In this document: positions 37,401 to 44,398 of the stretch, one piece after another
Layout: every line of letters begins with the position of its first letter
Numbering within the stretch: position 1 is the stretch's first letter
NCBI RefSeq assembly: GCF_001750165.1
Contig: NZ_CP015411.1
Span: forward strand, 4,626,501 to 4,690,500
Source of the DNA: Pseudoalteromonas luteoviolacea
GTDB taxonomy: Bacteria; Pseudomonadota; Gammaproteobacteria; Enterobacterales; Alteromonadaceae
Direction: 5' to 3'
Length of the DNA stretch: 64,000 nt
Notes under the pieces: model-generated
What the model was told of the DNA's origin: nothing
Seen by the model: only the letters and a program-made list of their open reading frames with translations
Databases searched by the model: none
Program-made: the position numbers and the translations under genes

Positions 37401-39733
37401 AATGGTTGCTGATAAAATGCCTCATTCCATGCTGTAATCTCCGTGTCAGACTGCCCAGTCACATCAAGCGACTGCCAGTTCAGCGGCTGCTCGGTTAAGC
37501 GCTGCTGCCATTGTCCGTCTTGATCTTTCACATACGCATGTCGCAAGGCGCCCTGCTGCTCTAACACCTGTTTAAGCGCAGTTTGTAAGTGCGTGTCGAT
37601 GACATCCCCATGCAGCGTTAAGCTGGCACCAATATGATATGCGCTACTTGTAGGCTCAAGTTGCCATAAGAACAATTGCCTTTGTTGCTGTGCGCTCAGT
37701 GGATAAGCGGTTTGGGCCAGTGCAGGGATCGCCACTTGATGTGCTTTGGTGTTGATACTCTCTCGTACCAGTTGACAAAAATCAGTAAATTTATGCGCTG
37801 CAAACACCGCTGTCGGATCAATTTGGCACTCGCATGTCTCTTGTACCTTTGCCAGTAGCAAAGCGGCCTTAATCGAGCTGCCACCTAAAGCAAAAAAATC
37901 GGCATCATTGCTATTCACTGGATAGCGAAGCACCTCTTGCCACAACTCAGCTAAGGTATGTGTGAGGGTATCCCAGCCTTCCTGATCTTCACCGCCATGA
38001 CTGATGGATAGCTGCTGCAATTGAGCTAGGTTAAATACCCCGTAGGTCGCCAGCTTTTCCTCATTAAGTAATTTCATGCACGCGCTGCGCTGTAATTTAC
38101 CGCTGGAGGTTTTTGGCAATCCGCCTTGATCTAGTAGCACCACCAACTCAGGGCAATGACCAAATTGCTCAATGATAAAATCTCTGATAATTTTTGCGCT
38201 TTGTTGCGCTGGCACCTCATTGCGATACACATTGGCGGTTTCAATGGCAATACCTATGCCTTCACCGCTTTCTTCGCTCGGTACCGGAAATGCCGAGACG
38301 CGACCTTGACGCACAAAGCTGATGGCACCTTCAATTGCACGCTCAATATCTTGTGGATAGACATTGTGACCATTCATGATGATCAAATCTTTTTGGCGAC
38401 CAGAAATGTAAAGTTGACCATCATGAATGTAACCAACATCCCCTGTGCGCAGCCAGCGCTTGCCTACGTGTTCAACAAATGTCTCTTGTGTGGCTTTATC
38501 ATTGCGCCAATACCCCAGTGCAATACTTGGACCGCTCGCCCAGATCTCACCAATACCGCCCTCTGCAACTTCATCAAAACTAGCTGAGCAGGTTATGCGC
38601 ACTTGGTGTTCACTGGCTGATACGCCACACCCCACCTGATGGCCATATTCTTCAGTGTCACGCGTATCTGCCACTTGCTGATACACCGCTTTACCCGATG
38701 CCAAGGCTTGATTATCAAATGCCTTAATGACCGCGCCCTGTGCAGGAATACTGCCAGTCACATATAAAGTGCCTTCGGCAAGACCATAACAGGGGTAAAG
38801 TGCCTTGCTATCAAAACCTTGCGCTGCATATTTGTTGGCAAAGTTCAGTAAGGTGTCGTGACGAATGGGCTCTGCACCGGAGAAAAACACCCGTAAACTG
38901 CTCAAGTCAATGTCTGCAATTTGCTTGTCTTTAATGCGCTCGATACACAGACGATAAGAAAAATCAGGGCCGCCACTGATGGTGGCGCGGTATTGGGAAA
39001 TCAACTGTAGCCAGCGCGCTGGGCGTTCCATAAAATAACGCGGTGAACACAAGATCAATTTAAAACCGGTATATATCGGTTGTAGTAACCCGCCAATCAA
39101 GCCCATGTCATGGAACAGTGGCAACCAGCTAACTATGATATCATCGCGACTGTTCTCTAGGCCCTCAGCAATGGCTTTTTCATTGGCAATCAAGTTGCCA
39201 TGACTGACCATTACCCCTTTGGGTTTTGCCGTTGAACCTGAGGTGTATTGTAAAAATGCAATGTCATCACTGCTGGCGGGGTAGCGCTCGACGTCTTCGA
39301 TTTGCTCACAAAACTCGTCAATCACCAGCATTTTACTGCCATTTACTTGCTCAACCAATGCCTCAACTGTGGCAGTATAGCGTGCTGTTGTCAGCACAAG
39401 TGCCGCTTCTGAATCTTCTGCAATCCCCACAGTACGCGCAATATGCTGGGCTTTGGTCGATTCTGGCGGAAAGCTAGGAATGGCAGTCACACCTAAATAC
39501 TGGCAAGCTAAAAAGCTGGTCACGTACTCAATGCCGGTATCCATCAAGATCAGCGCTCTGTCGCCTGCCACAACGTGATTTTTTAAATGGCTGGCCACCA
39601 TTAAGCTCTGTGCATACAGCTCTCCATAGCTCCATGGTGTGTGTGCTTTTTTATCAACACATACCAGCGCCGTTTTGTCTGGCTGCTGCGCAACATGCTG
39701 CGCTAAATGATCCATGATGGTAATGGCGTTCAT
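34484..39733 (-). CDS. Loading protein: fatty acyl-AMP ligase, T, C, A (basic residue), T
   Basis: This 1749-aa protein starts synthesis by activating a fatty acid and joining it to the first amino acid. The FAAL (1-570) shows YTSGSTAKPKGVMVSHG near 168, PCYGLAEGTL and a C-terminal SGKLQR. The first carrier domain has LGGSSIKAA near 617. The C domain has HHIASDAWS near 807. The A domain (YTSGSTGKAKG near 1277) has a by-eye pocket code D-A-E-D-H-G-T-V-E-K. Its acidic residues suggest a positively charged substrate such as ornithine, lysine or diaminobutyrate. The second carrier has VGGHSLLLM near 1674. The C-terminus is strongly basic (ARKRKARES), while the next protein begins acidic, so the two may dock by charge. 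The ATG has a GGAG site 8 nt upstream. The fatty acid length cannot be read from sequence. Confidence 0.93.
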   Translation of the reverse strand: MNAITIMDHLAQHVAQQPDKTALVCVDKKAHTPWSYGELYAQSLMVASHLKNHVVAGDRALILMDTGIEYVTSFLACQYLGVTAIPSFPPESTKAQHIARTVGIAEDSEAALVLTTARYTATVEALVEQVNGSKMLVIDEFCEQIEDVERYPASSDDIAFLQYTSGSTAKPKGVMVSHGNLIANEKAIAEGLENSRDDIIVSWLPLFHDMGLIGGLLQPIYTGFKLILCSPRYFMERPARWLQLISQYRATISGGPDFSYRLCIERIKDKQIADIDLSSLRVFFSGAEPIRHDTLLNFANKYAAQGFDSKALYPCYGLAEGTLYVTGSIPAQGAVIKAFDNQALASGKAVYQQVADTRDTEEYGHQVGCGVSASEHQVRITCSASFDEVAEGGIGEIWASGPSIALGYWRNDKATQETFVEHVGKRWLRTGDVGYIHDGQLYISGRQKDLIIMNGHNVYPQDIERAIEGAISFVRQGRVSAFPVPSEESGEGIGIAIETANVYRNEVPAQQSAKIIRDFIIEQFGHCPELVVLLDQGGLPKTSSGKLQRSACMKLLNEEKLATYGVFNLAQLQQLSISHGGEDQEGWDTLTHTLAELWQEVLRYPVNSNDADFFALGGSSIKAALLLAKVQETCECQIDPTAVFAAHKFTDFCQLVRESINTKAHQVAIPALAQTAYPLSAQQQRQLFLWQLEPTSSAYHIGASLTLHGDVIDTHLQTALKQVLEQQGALRHAYVKDQDGQWQQRLTEQPLNWQSLDVTGQSDTEITAWNEAFYQQPFALEKGENLRAALLKRAEGRFELVLVMHHIASDAWSFDLILANISHSYQLLVENKTLARIPQTINYGDFAAWQQQWLSSADAHSQLSYWQQLLQGSDDEELLTPQHVRQPNGPAPMQSQTLQLSYQEVEQLQALAHRHGASLFMLLLSSLQVFFYRYAGKHTPRIGVPVANRRYSELHSLVGFFINTLVQRNTLSAQQSFVEVLAATKEQVIAAQQNQDLPFEKLVETLNPDRSLGQNPLFQVMFNHLEQDVQQALDLSGVAVDKVVALQSQAQFDLSIDSRLLNDGALLLEFQYNAALFDAEYMQSVVLAFNTLLRNAVAEPTTAIGNLATHTQKTQVIAQGQGTAVTLPDTSWLDAISEIAHSEPARTAVIYNDQHYSYEWLELTSNRLAHGLVAKGLSTESVVGVMQSRKPLMLASTLACLKAGAAYLPLDKQFPADKLQHMLTDSGCQAILSDDTELTVTFDGMLLSPQILLGEHHLNTGAPEVACHCQQTAYLNYTSGSTGKAKGVAIELGALSRYIESAKQFINLQADDVVLQFATANFDAFVEQLFPTWAVGAAVLLRGDALWDADTLYQQAQKHNVAVMDLSAAYWRSISASWARKAQQAALVLPKLRQVHSGGEAMSVAGIQDWQNTGLSQVRLLNTYGPTEIVVEAAIHPCQDFTAHGQENQSVPLGHALAGRKLYILDDNLETVPHGQVGQLFVGGDILARGYWAQPEMTATRFIADPFSDDGARMYATGDMVSWQGEALMYHGRNDHQVKIRGFRVELGEIEQHLSQLPDVEMAVVVTEQQAHGLGLIAYIQSGKYSDAGFADKLKRALGERMPAYMVPSDILVLETLPVNASGKLERNQLPKIERVAKAVELAQNDTERAIAEIWQKHLKTPDIDRHANFFDVGGHSLLLMAVYEELKLQYPNLQMTELFAHPSIASLATLLGGAQSNTAPVTPKKPSGAKQKRGMGAIAARKRKARES

Positions 39734-39799
39734 GATTTACTCCATGAGATATAACTAGCAATGCGCATCGTGTTTGGTGCTTTTACTGCTCACACTATG

Positions 39800-39823
39800 T
39801 CGAGAAAATGCTTAATGCGCTTA
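39800..39823 (-). promoter_or_regulatory. Candidate ECF-sigma promoter of the FAAL-NRPS/PKS operon
   Basis: The minus strand has TAAGC, 16 bp, then CGA within TTTTCTCGAC. The -10-like part matches the other sites of the locus, but the -35-like part is weak. It lies about 67 bp upstream of the ATG at 39733. Confidence 0.45.
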
Positions 39824-39951
39824 AGTAATTGAGTGTTGTATGGCGGGGTCCGCCTGATCGCAATATGAAGTGATAGCAGAGTCTACAAAGTCAGGATATG
39901 GCTTCGCCTAAATCACTGACTACCTGACTCACTCTCACTAATTGGCCTGAA

Positions 39952-40155
39952 CTATTGCACCATGGCTTGGCGTAAGCTTAACGGGCGCATATCAGTCCAA
40001 TGCGTTTTGATATGTTCAAGGCAAGTTGCTTTATCGCCACTCACACCTGTGTCTTGCCAGCCACCGGGTATCGTCTTGTAACTCGGCCATAAAGAGTATT
40101 GTTCTTCGTGGTTAATGATTACTTTAAAAGTGCCATTTTCGTTGTCAAAGCTCAT
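39952..40155 (-). CDS. MbtH-like NRPS accessory protein
   Basis: This 67-aa protein has the MbtH family signature: an N-terminal strand, QYSLWP, IPGGW, a Gly/Cys loop (CLEHI) and the C-terminal WTDMRPLSLR. MbtH-like proteins bind A domains and help their folding or activity, so this one probably serves several of the seven A domains encoded here. The ATG at 40155 has a GGA site about 8 nt upstream; a GTG directly before it would add one residue. The gene lies between the acylase and FAAL-NRPS genes. The acylase terminator hairpin sits just upstream and overlaps a possible sigma promoter. Confidence 0.92.
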   Translation of the reverse strand: MSFDNENGTFKVIINHEEQYSLWPSYKTIPGGWQDTGVSGDKATCLEHIKTHWTDMRPLSLRQAMVQ

Positions 40156-40164
40156 CACATTTTT

Positions 40165-40205
40165 CCAAAAATTAGACTGTCGCCACTGTGACGCGCGACA
40201 GTCTA
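40165..40205 (-). terminator. Terminator between the acylase and MbtH genes
   Basis: A perfect 11-bp stem (40173-40183 with 40195-40205, 11-nt loop) is followed on the minus strand by ATTTTTGG. It ends acylase transcription 10 bp before the MbtH start codon. Confidence 0.7.
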
Positions 40206-40214
40206 GGATTTTTA
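40191..40214 (-). promoter_or_regulatory. Possible ECF-sigma promoter of the MbtH gene
   Basis: On the minus strand TAAAA (40210-40214, including the acylase stop codon) is followed after 16 bp by CGT (40191-40193). The spacing matches the other sites, but the -10-like context is GCGTCA instead of CTCGTC, and it overlaps the terminator stem. This is weaker than the other sites. Confidence 0.3.
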
Positions 40215-42644
40215 GTCTTTTTTCACGCTAAGTGTGATTTCACTGACTTTATTTTGCTTGATCTGTGCATCTGTGTACGGCAAATCAATCAACCCTTTGC
40301 CTGCTGCATAGTGCTCACTAGCATCAGAAAAGTGTGGTGAATTTGGATTATTACTCTGCGAGTAAGTCAATAGACCACGGGCTTGCGGACCGTGTTGATC
40401 GAAGCCAACCACCATCATCCAGCTAGAACCATAGTTGATTGGATAGCCGTCCGTGCTCAAGCCGGTGCTCACTGTCCAATTTTCGTTTAACACTTCTTTT
40501 AAAGGCGGCGCCAGTTGTGGTGCAAACGAAGTCAGATCCATTGCATTGGTTGTCGAATAGATATTAAAGCCACCACTGTTGTGCTCAGCACCTGGCCAAG
40601 GGATACGACGGTCACCCTTTTGCAAGTACTGCAACTCACCTAATGGCGCATCAATGGCGAAGCCTGCATTTTCAAGGTGCTTACTAGCGGCTAATAATTT
40701 AACCAAGGTCGCCTTATCAGCTTTAACAATACTTGGCGTGACTGCTGGGAATACAGGATTAAATTGCACGAGTAAGTTTTCATCTTCCAATAAGCTGAAG
40801 AACTCTTTTGCAAGCGGTGCAGACACAGAGTCTGCATTAAATTTGCCATCCCATTTTGCGAATGCACGACATGCTGGATCGACAGGCATACTTAAGGTGT
40901 CAGTTACTTTAAGCGTTTGGCCTGCATACAGTGCACACGCAGCCATCACCGTTGGTTTGTAAAGCTCAAACGACGCGCTGGTACCTGTGACAATGCTTTC
41001 TAATTCATTACGGTCAAATTTACCATCTGCACCACGGGCAAAACGCAGTAGGTTTAAGTTGTAACGCGTACGACGTGTTTGCTTATAATCAGTATGGCCA
41101 TACAACGGCGAGTAGCCTGTCAGTTTTTCATTTAGGTTCGTCAACCAGTATGAGTTATTGGCATTTTGTACATAATCTTGACGGCGTAATTTAGGTGCAC
41201 GCTCGTAAGGGACTTCTTGCTGGTAGACCAATGCACTGCTAGTACCCGGTAAAACAGCCATACGCGTGTTTTTATACACTTGTGAAATCACCGGATGCGA
41301 ACGCAGCAGCTCTTCACCCATCGCAGGTAAATCAGGCACGTTAGAATCATCGATGTAGAACACTTCACCTTGATTGTCTGCCACAAGAGTATTGTTAAAC
41401 GCCAAACCATCTAGCGTTTTAAAGGTATCGATGAACTCATCTAGGTTATTAGCGCGATTCATTGCCAACCAATGATCAATCCCTTCCAAGTTATTTAAAT
41501 TGGTGTCGCGTACAACATAGGCATTTTTGTCATCCCACTTGAAGTTTTTCTGATCTTCAAGCACATAACCAATTGGCGTCGTGAAGTAGTCTTTCTTCAT
41601 GGTGATCACGCCCATCGGCGTCAACACGTCAACGTTAACCTGTTTCTTCTCAATATCTTGCCACTGACCATCGAACTTATACTGCAGTGGATTAGCAGGG
41701 TTTAGCTCAAGCTGATAAATCACTTCATGACGTGCTGCTGAGTAAGTATGTGTCCAAGCAATATTTTGGTTAAAGCCAATATTCACGATACCTGGTACAC
41801 CCACCACTGACGCACCCATGGTGCTAAAGTCACCTTCTACACTGGCGTGGTTAGCCCAAAATCTCAAATTACCATTAAATGGGAAATGTGGGTTTGCTAG
41901 TAATAAACCACGGCCATTGCTGGTCACTTCATGACCCAATGCCCAACCGTTTGAACCCTGCGTAAGTTGCTTTGGCTTATAATCCGTATTGCTGGCCATT
42001 AACCACGGCTGTGACGCTTCACTTTCTTGTTTGGCAATCACAGGGAGCCATTCTGTGCCTGTACCTGGATTTGCTTGAAGAATTTGTACCAGTAAACGAC
42101 CTATGCTGTTTTGAACCGCAGACGCTAATACCGATGCAACCACATCTACGCCTTCAATCGGCTTAACCCATGCTTTGCCGTCACATGCTGGTGCCAAAGT
42201 CGCGTTGCCCAGATTGACATCTTGAAGGTACTGGTTATAACCCGCAGCAAACCCCTCTGCCAATGCGCGTGTATCCGCAGACAGGTTGGCATATTCGCGC
42301 TCAACTCGACCACGTAAGTCAATGATTTTATATCCTAAATCTAGGCTAACAAAAAAGTTATCTTGGCCGTTTTTATGTGGCCCAAGATACTTCGCACGTT
42401 CGCCTTTCACACGCACATACCCATCCGCCAAAATACACGCATGATCTTGTGCCTGCGCATACGCATTACCATAGCCTAAGCCGAATAGAGACTTTGCTTG
42501 AATATGCGGAATACCATGCTTGGTACGCGTGATCTTGACATCTTCGCTCAGATTCATGGACGCTGTGCTTGCCTGTGCGCCAATGTGGACACCAGACAAG
42601 GCAAAAGCAGCCAAAATAGGTACTAATGTAGATTTTAACTTCAT
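40212..42644 (-). CDS. Periplasmic Ntn-hydrolase acylase of the PvdQ / penicillin acylase family
   Basis: This 810-aa precursor should be exported and cut into two chains that form an amidase. A signal peptide begins MKLKSTLVPILAAFALSG and ends near AQA. The nucleophile Ser follows Gly in QGSNGWALG, where self-processing releases the beta chain. Downstream motifs (LLANPHFPF, GASVVGVPGIVNIGF, AWTHT) match PvdQ and related acylases. PvdQ removes the fatty acid from pyoverdine precursors, and homologues in Marinobacter deacylate marinobactins. Beside a FAAL-started synthetase, the parsimonious role is trimming the acyl chain of the product. Quorum-signal hydrolysis is an alternative. The ATG at 42644 has a TAAGGA site and gives a clean signal peptide; a longer frame reaches 42692. 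Confidence 0.9.
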   Translation of the reverse strand: MKLKSTLVPILAAFALSGVHIGAQASTASMNLSEDVKITRTKHGIPHIQAKSLFGLGYGNAYAQAQDHACILADGYVRVKGERAKYLGPHKNGQDNFFVSLDLGYKIIDLRGRVEREYANLSADTRALAEGFAAGYNQYLQDVNLGNATLAPACDGKAWVKPIEGVDVVASVLASAVQNSIGRLLVQILQANPGTGTEWLPVIAKQESEASQPWLMASNTDYKPKQLTQGSNGWALGHEVTSNGRGLLLANPHFPFNGNLRFWANHASVEGDFSTMGASVVGVPGIVNIGFNQNIAWTHTYSAARHEVIYQLELNPANPLQYKFDGQWQDIEKKQVNVDVLTPMGVITMKKDYFTTPIGYVLEDQKNFKWDDKNAYVVRDTNLNNLEGIDHWLAMNRANNLDEFIDTFKTLDGLAFNNTLVADNQGEVFYIDDSNVPDLPAMGEELLRSHPVISQVYKNTRMAVLPGTSSALVYQQEVPYERAPKLRRQDYVQNANNSYWLTNLNEKLTGYSPLYGHTDYKQTRRTRYNLNLLRFARGADGKFDRNELESIVTGTSASFELYKPTVMAACALYAGQTLKVTDTLSMPVDPACRAFAKWDGKFNADSVSAPLAKEFFSLLEDENLLVQFNPVFPAVTPSIVKADKATLVKLLAASKHLENAGFAIDAPLGELQYLQKGDRRIPWPGAEHNSGGFNIYSTTNAMDLTSFAPQLAPPLKEVLNENWTVSTGLSTDGYPINYGSSWMMVVGFDQHGPQARGLLTYSQSNNPNSPHFSDASEHYAAGKGLIDLPYTDAQIKQNKVSEITLSVKKD

Positions 42645-42867
42645 AACTTTCCTTAAGTTCTTAAACACTGTTAAAAATTTAAACCCGTGCACTCAAGACG
42701 ATACAAACCGTAAAAAACCAAAGAAAATAACAAGAATGTTTGTTGCAAAATAAGCAATTAAGGTTACAAAAAAGCACTTGTTTTTAACCCTTGGTTAATT
42801 TGCGTTTAATTAGCAAAACCACACAAAACACTTGACTGTTAATAGAAGATCAAAATAACATAATAGT

Positions 42868-42886
42868 GATAATAATTCGCATTATC
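42868..42886 (+). promoter_or_regulatory. Fur-box-like operator upstream of the ECF sigma gene
   Basis: The sequence GATAATAATTCGCATTATC matches the 19-bp Fur consensus GATAATGATAATCATTATC at 15 positions by direct comparison. It lies 35 bp before the sigma start codon, downstream of a TTGACT -35-like element (42832-42837). The spacing fits iron-dependent repression by Fur. Confidence 0.75.
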
Positions 42887-42921
42887 TATTACGGATTAAC
42901 TTTTAGGACAAATAGGAGTAA

Positions 42922-43452
42922 ATGACAGTGCAGCTGTGCAACAAGTGGTCTAAGGTGATTGCTGAGAATGAAGCAAAATTACTGGCTTATTTGAATAATA
43001 TCCTACGCTGCCCATATCTGGCCGAGGACGCCTTACAGGATACGTTTTTACGCTTATCTGGTATGTCAAAGTGCCAAGATTGCCAGGTTAAAAACACCAA
43101 AAGCTATTGCTATCAAGTTGCAAGAAACATTGCTATTGATATGATCCGAAAACAAAATCGAGAATCTTTGGTTGATTTGGAATCAATCCAAACAGAACAG
43201 TTCGACGATGAAAGCTCAAATATTGAAGACCGCTACATTGACGCGCAATTATCTGACAAAGTAAATAGCACCATAGGTAAGCTGTCTAAACGCCATCAAA
43301 ATGTGGTGAGCTTTTATCGAGATGGCCGCTTAAAACAAAAAGAAATCGCCAAGATGTACCACATTTCACCAACGTTAGTGAACTTTATGATCAAAGAAGC
43401 CATTCAATCATGCCAAAATGAATTGCAGGCAGGTGCCGTTGTAGCGCACTAA
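42922..43452 (+). CDS. ECF sigma factor, PvdS/FecI-like, iron starvation
   Basis: This 176-aa protein has region 2 (YLAEDALQDTFLRLS, then SYCYQVARNIAIDMIRKQ) and region 4 (LSKRHQNVVSFYRDGRLKQKEIAKMYHISPTLV), typical of short ECF sigma factors. The start ATG has an AGGAG site. No FecR-like anti-sigma gene is next to it, and the receptor lacks a signalling domain. That suggests a PvdS-like factor controlled by its own Fur-regulated transcription. The likely targets are the CTCG(A/T)C promoters across the siderophore locus; that link is inference from position and motif. Its stop overlaps the stop of the convergent TerB-like gene. Confidence 0.9.
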   Translation: MTVQLCNKWSKVIAENEAKLLAYLNNILRCPYLAEDALQDTFLRLSGMSKCQDCQVKNTKSYCYQVARNIAIDMIRKQNRESLVDLESIQTEQFDDESSNIEDRYIDAQLSDKVNSTIGKLSKRHQNVVSFYRDGRLKQKEIAKMYHISPTLVNFMIKEAIQSCQNELQAGAVVAH

Positions 43453-43907
43453 TCAGGTAAACCTAAAATACCTTTTACATTGAGCTTGGCGGCAATAAAG
43501 TCGCCATGAGATACGTACATCAGCCCCGCTAACTTGCGAACGGTGTAATCTTCCTGAGGGTCCAATTTGCCATCTGCAAATGCAACCATCCACAATAACT
43601 CAATCACTTCAATGCGCGCTTCTTCACTGGTATGGTCATTGACCACTTTAACAAAGCGATGCAAGTCAATCGCTTCATCAACTAACTGCTGCGCCTGATT
43701 ACAAATCAGATCACTGCTATGCGCCGATAGCTGGCAATGCTGCTGCAATAACTGAGTTATCATCTTTAATTCATCAGGCGCAATATCATTATCGGCCCTC
43801 ATCACCTCAACCATCAACGCACCTAAAGCGGTCGCAAAATCTACCTGCGTCTCTTGCTGAGGCTGAGCGTCTAATTTAGCCAAAAATAACCGAATACGTT
43901 CTAACAA
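43449..43907 (-). CDS. TerB-like (tellurite resistance B family) protein
   Basis: This protein of about 152 aa is all-helical and acidic, with paired acidic motifs (RADNDIAPDEL near the middle and FADGKLDPQEDY near the end). These are characteristic of TerB/COG4103 domains, which may bind metal. No ATG lies near the N-terminus. A TTG at 43907 has AAGGGG six bases upstream and is the best start; a TTG at 43928 follows a stop directly. There is no signal peptide, so it is probably cytoplasmic. It is convergent with the sigma gene and the stop codons overlap. The cellular role is unknown. Confidence 0.8.
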   Translation of the reverse strand: MLERIRLFLAKLDAQPQQETQVDFATALGALMVEVMRADNDIAPDELKMITQLLQQHCQLSAHSSDLICNQAQQLVDEAIDLHRFVKVVNDHTSEEARIEVIELLWMVAFADGKLDPQEDYTVRKLAGLMYVSHGDFIAAKLNVKGILGLPD

Positions 43908-43966
43908 TTGTCGCCCCTTTTGATACAATTAACAGACAGATACCCTTTCAATGGTGCTATGTAAAC

Positions 43967-44377
43967 ATGCAATTTCGCACAACACTTAGAAACAAAATCG
44001 CTGTAAAAGTGCTGATATTAACGTCCTTAAGCTTGCTCAGTGCATGTAGCTTCACGCCAAATAAAATAGGTGTTCCTGAAAAATACTATGATTTTGACCA
44101 TCAAATTCATTACGAACAAATCAAGTATAACGATGACCACTATTATTTACAGATAAAAGCGGATTCTTACGAGCATTTTTCGCAACAAAGTATTTTTTTA
44201 CTGCGCCATAGTCAATCCCTATGCCGTGGCGACCAACCACAGATATTGTTGCATGGTGGTGTACAAAAGTTTGACCGTTTACCGCTTTACCCTCGCCCTT
44301 ATCAACCTGATTTGAGAGCTGAAGTAAAGTGTATAAAAGAAGTAAATAGTGCGTCAAAAACCAGCACTAAACAATAA
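43967..44377 (+). CDS. Small predicted lipoprotein of unknown function
   Basis: This 136-aa protein has a basic N-terminus, a hydrophobic stretch (VKVLILTSLSLLSAC) and a lipobox with Cys near residue 27, so it should be lipid-anchored after export. The mature part is polar and rich in Tyr, His and Gln, with two further Cys that could pair. I do not recognise a family. It starts 59 bp from the divergent TerB-like gene and has no strong ribosome site. Confidence 0.65.
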   Translation: MQFRTTLRNKIAVKVLILTSLSLLSACSFTPNKIGVPEKYYDFDHQIHYEQIKYNDDHYYLQIKADSYEHFSQQSIFLLRHSQSLCRGDQPQILLHGGVQKFDRLPLYPRPYQPDLRAEVKCIKEVNSASKTSTKQ

Positions 44378-44388
44378 AGCGCTGGTTT
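44356..44388 (-). terminator. Terminator of the convergent gene pair
   Basis: An 8-bp stem (44358-44365 with 44381-44388) ends in TTTTT on the minus strand and TTT on the plus strand. It overlaps the last codons of the lipoprotein gene and lies 11 bp past the stop of the minus-strand gene. Confidence 0.6.
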
Positions 44389-44398
44389 AAAAACCTCA

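Noticed and set aside
4701..39733. Alterochromide-type lipopeptide cluster, the best-known Pseudoalteromonas NRPS product
   Set aside because: The pocket codes, the fused hydroxylase, the PKS module and the receptor/acylase/sigma neighbours do not fit that pigment lipopeptide.
39889..39931. Inverted repeat AGTCAGG ... CCTGACT between the MbtH and FAAL genes
   Set aside because: The arms are only 7 bp with a long loop and there is no T tract, so neither a terminator nor a riboswitch can be supported.
42697..42720. Possible sigma promoter (ATCGTC) upstream of the acylase gene
   Set aside because: A -10-like CGTC is present, but there is no A-rich -35 element 15-17 bp away.
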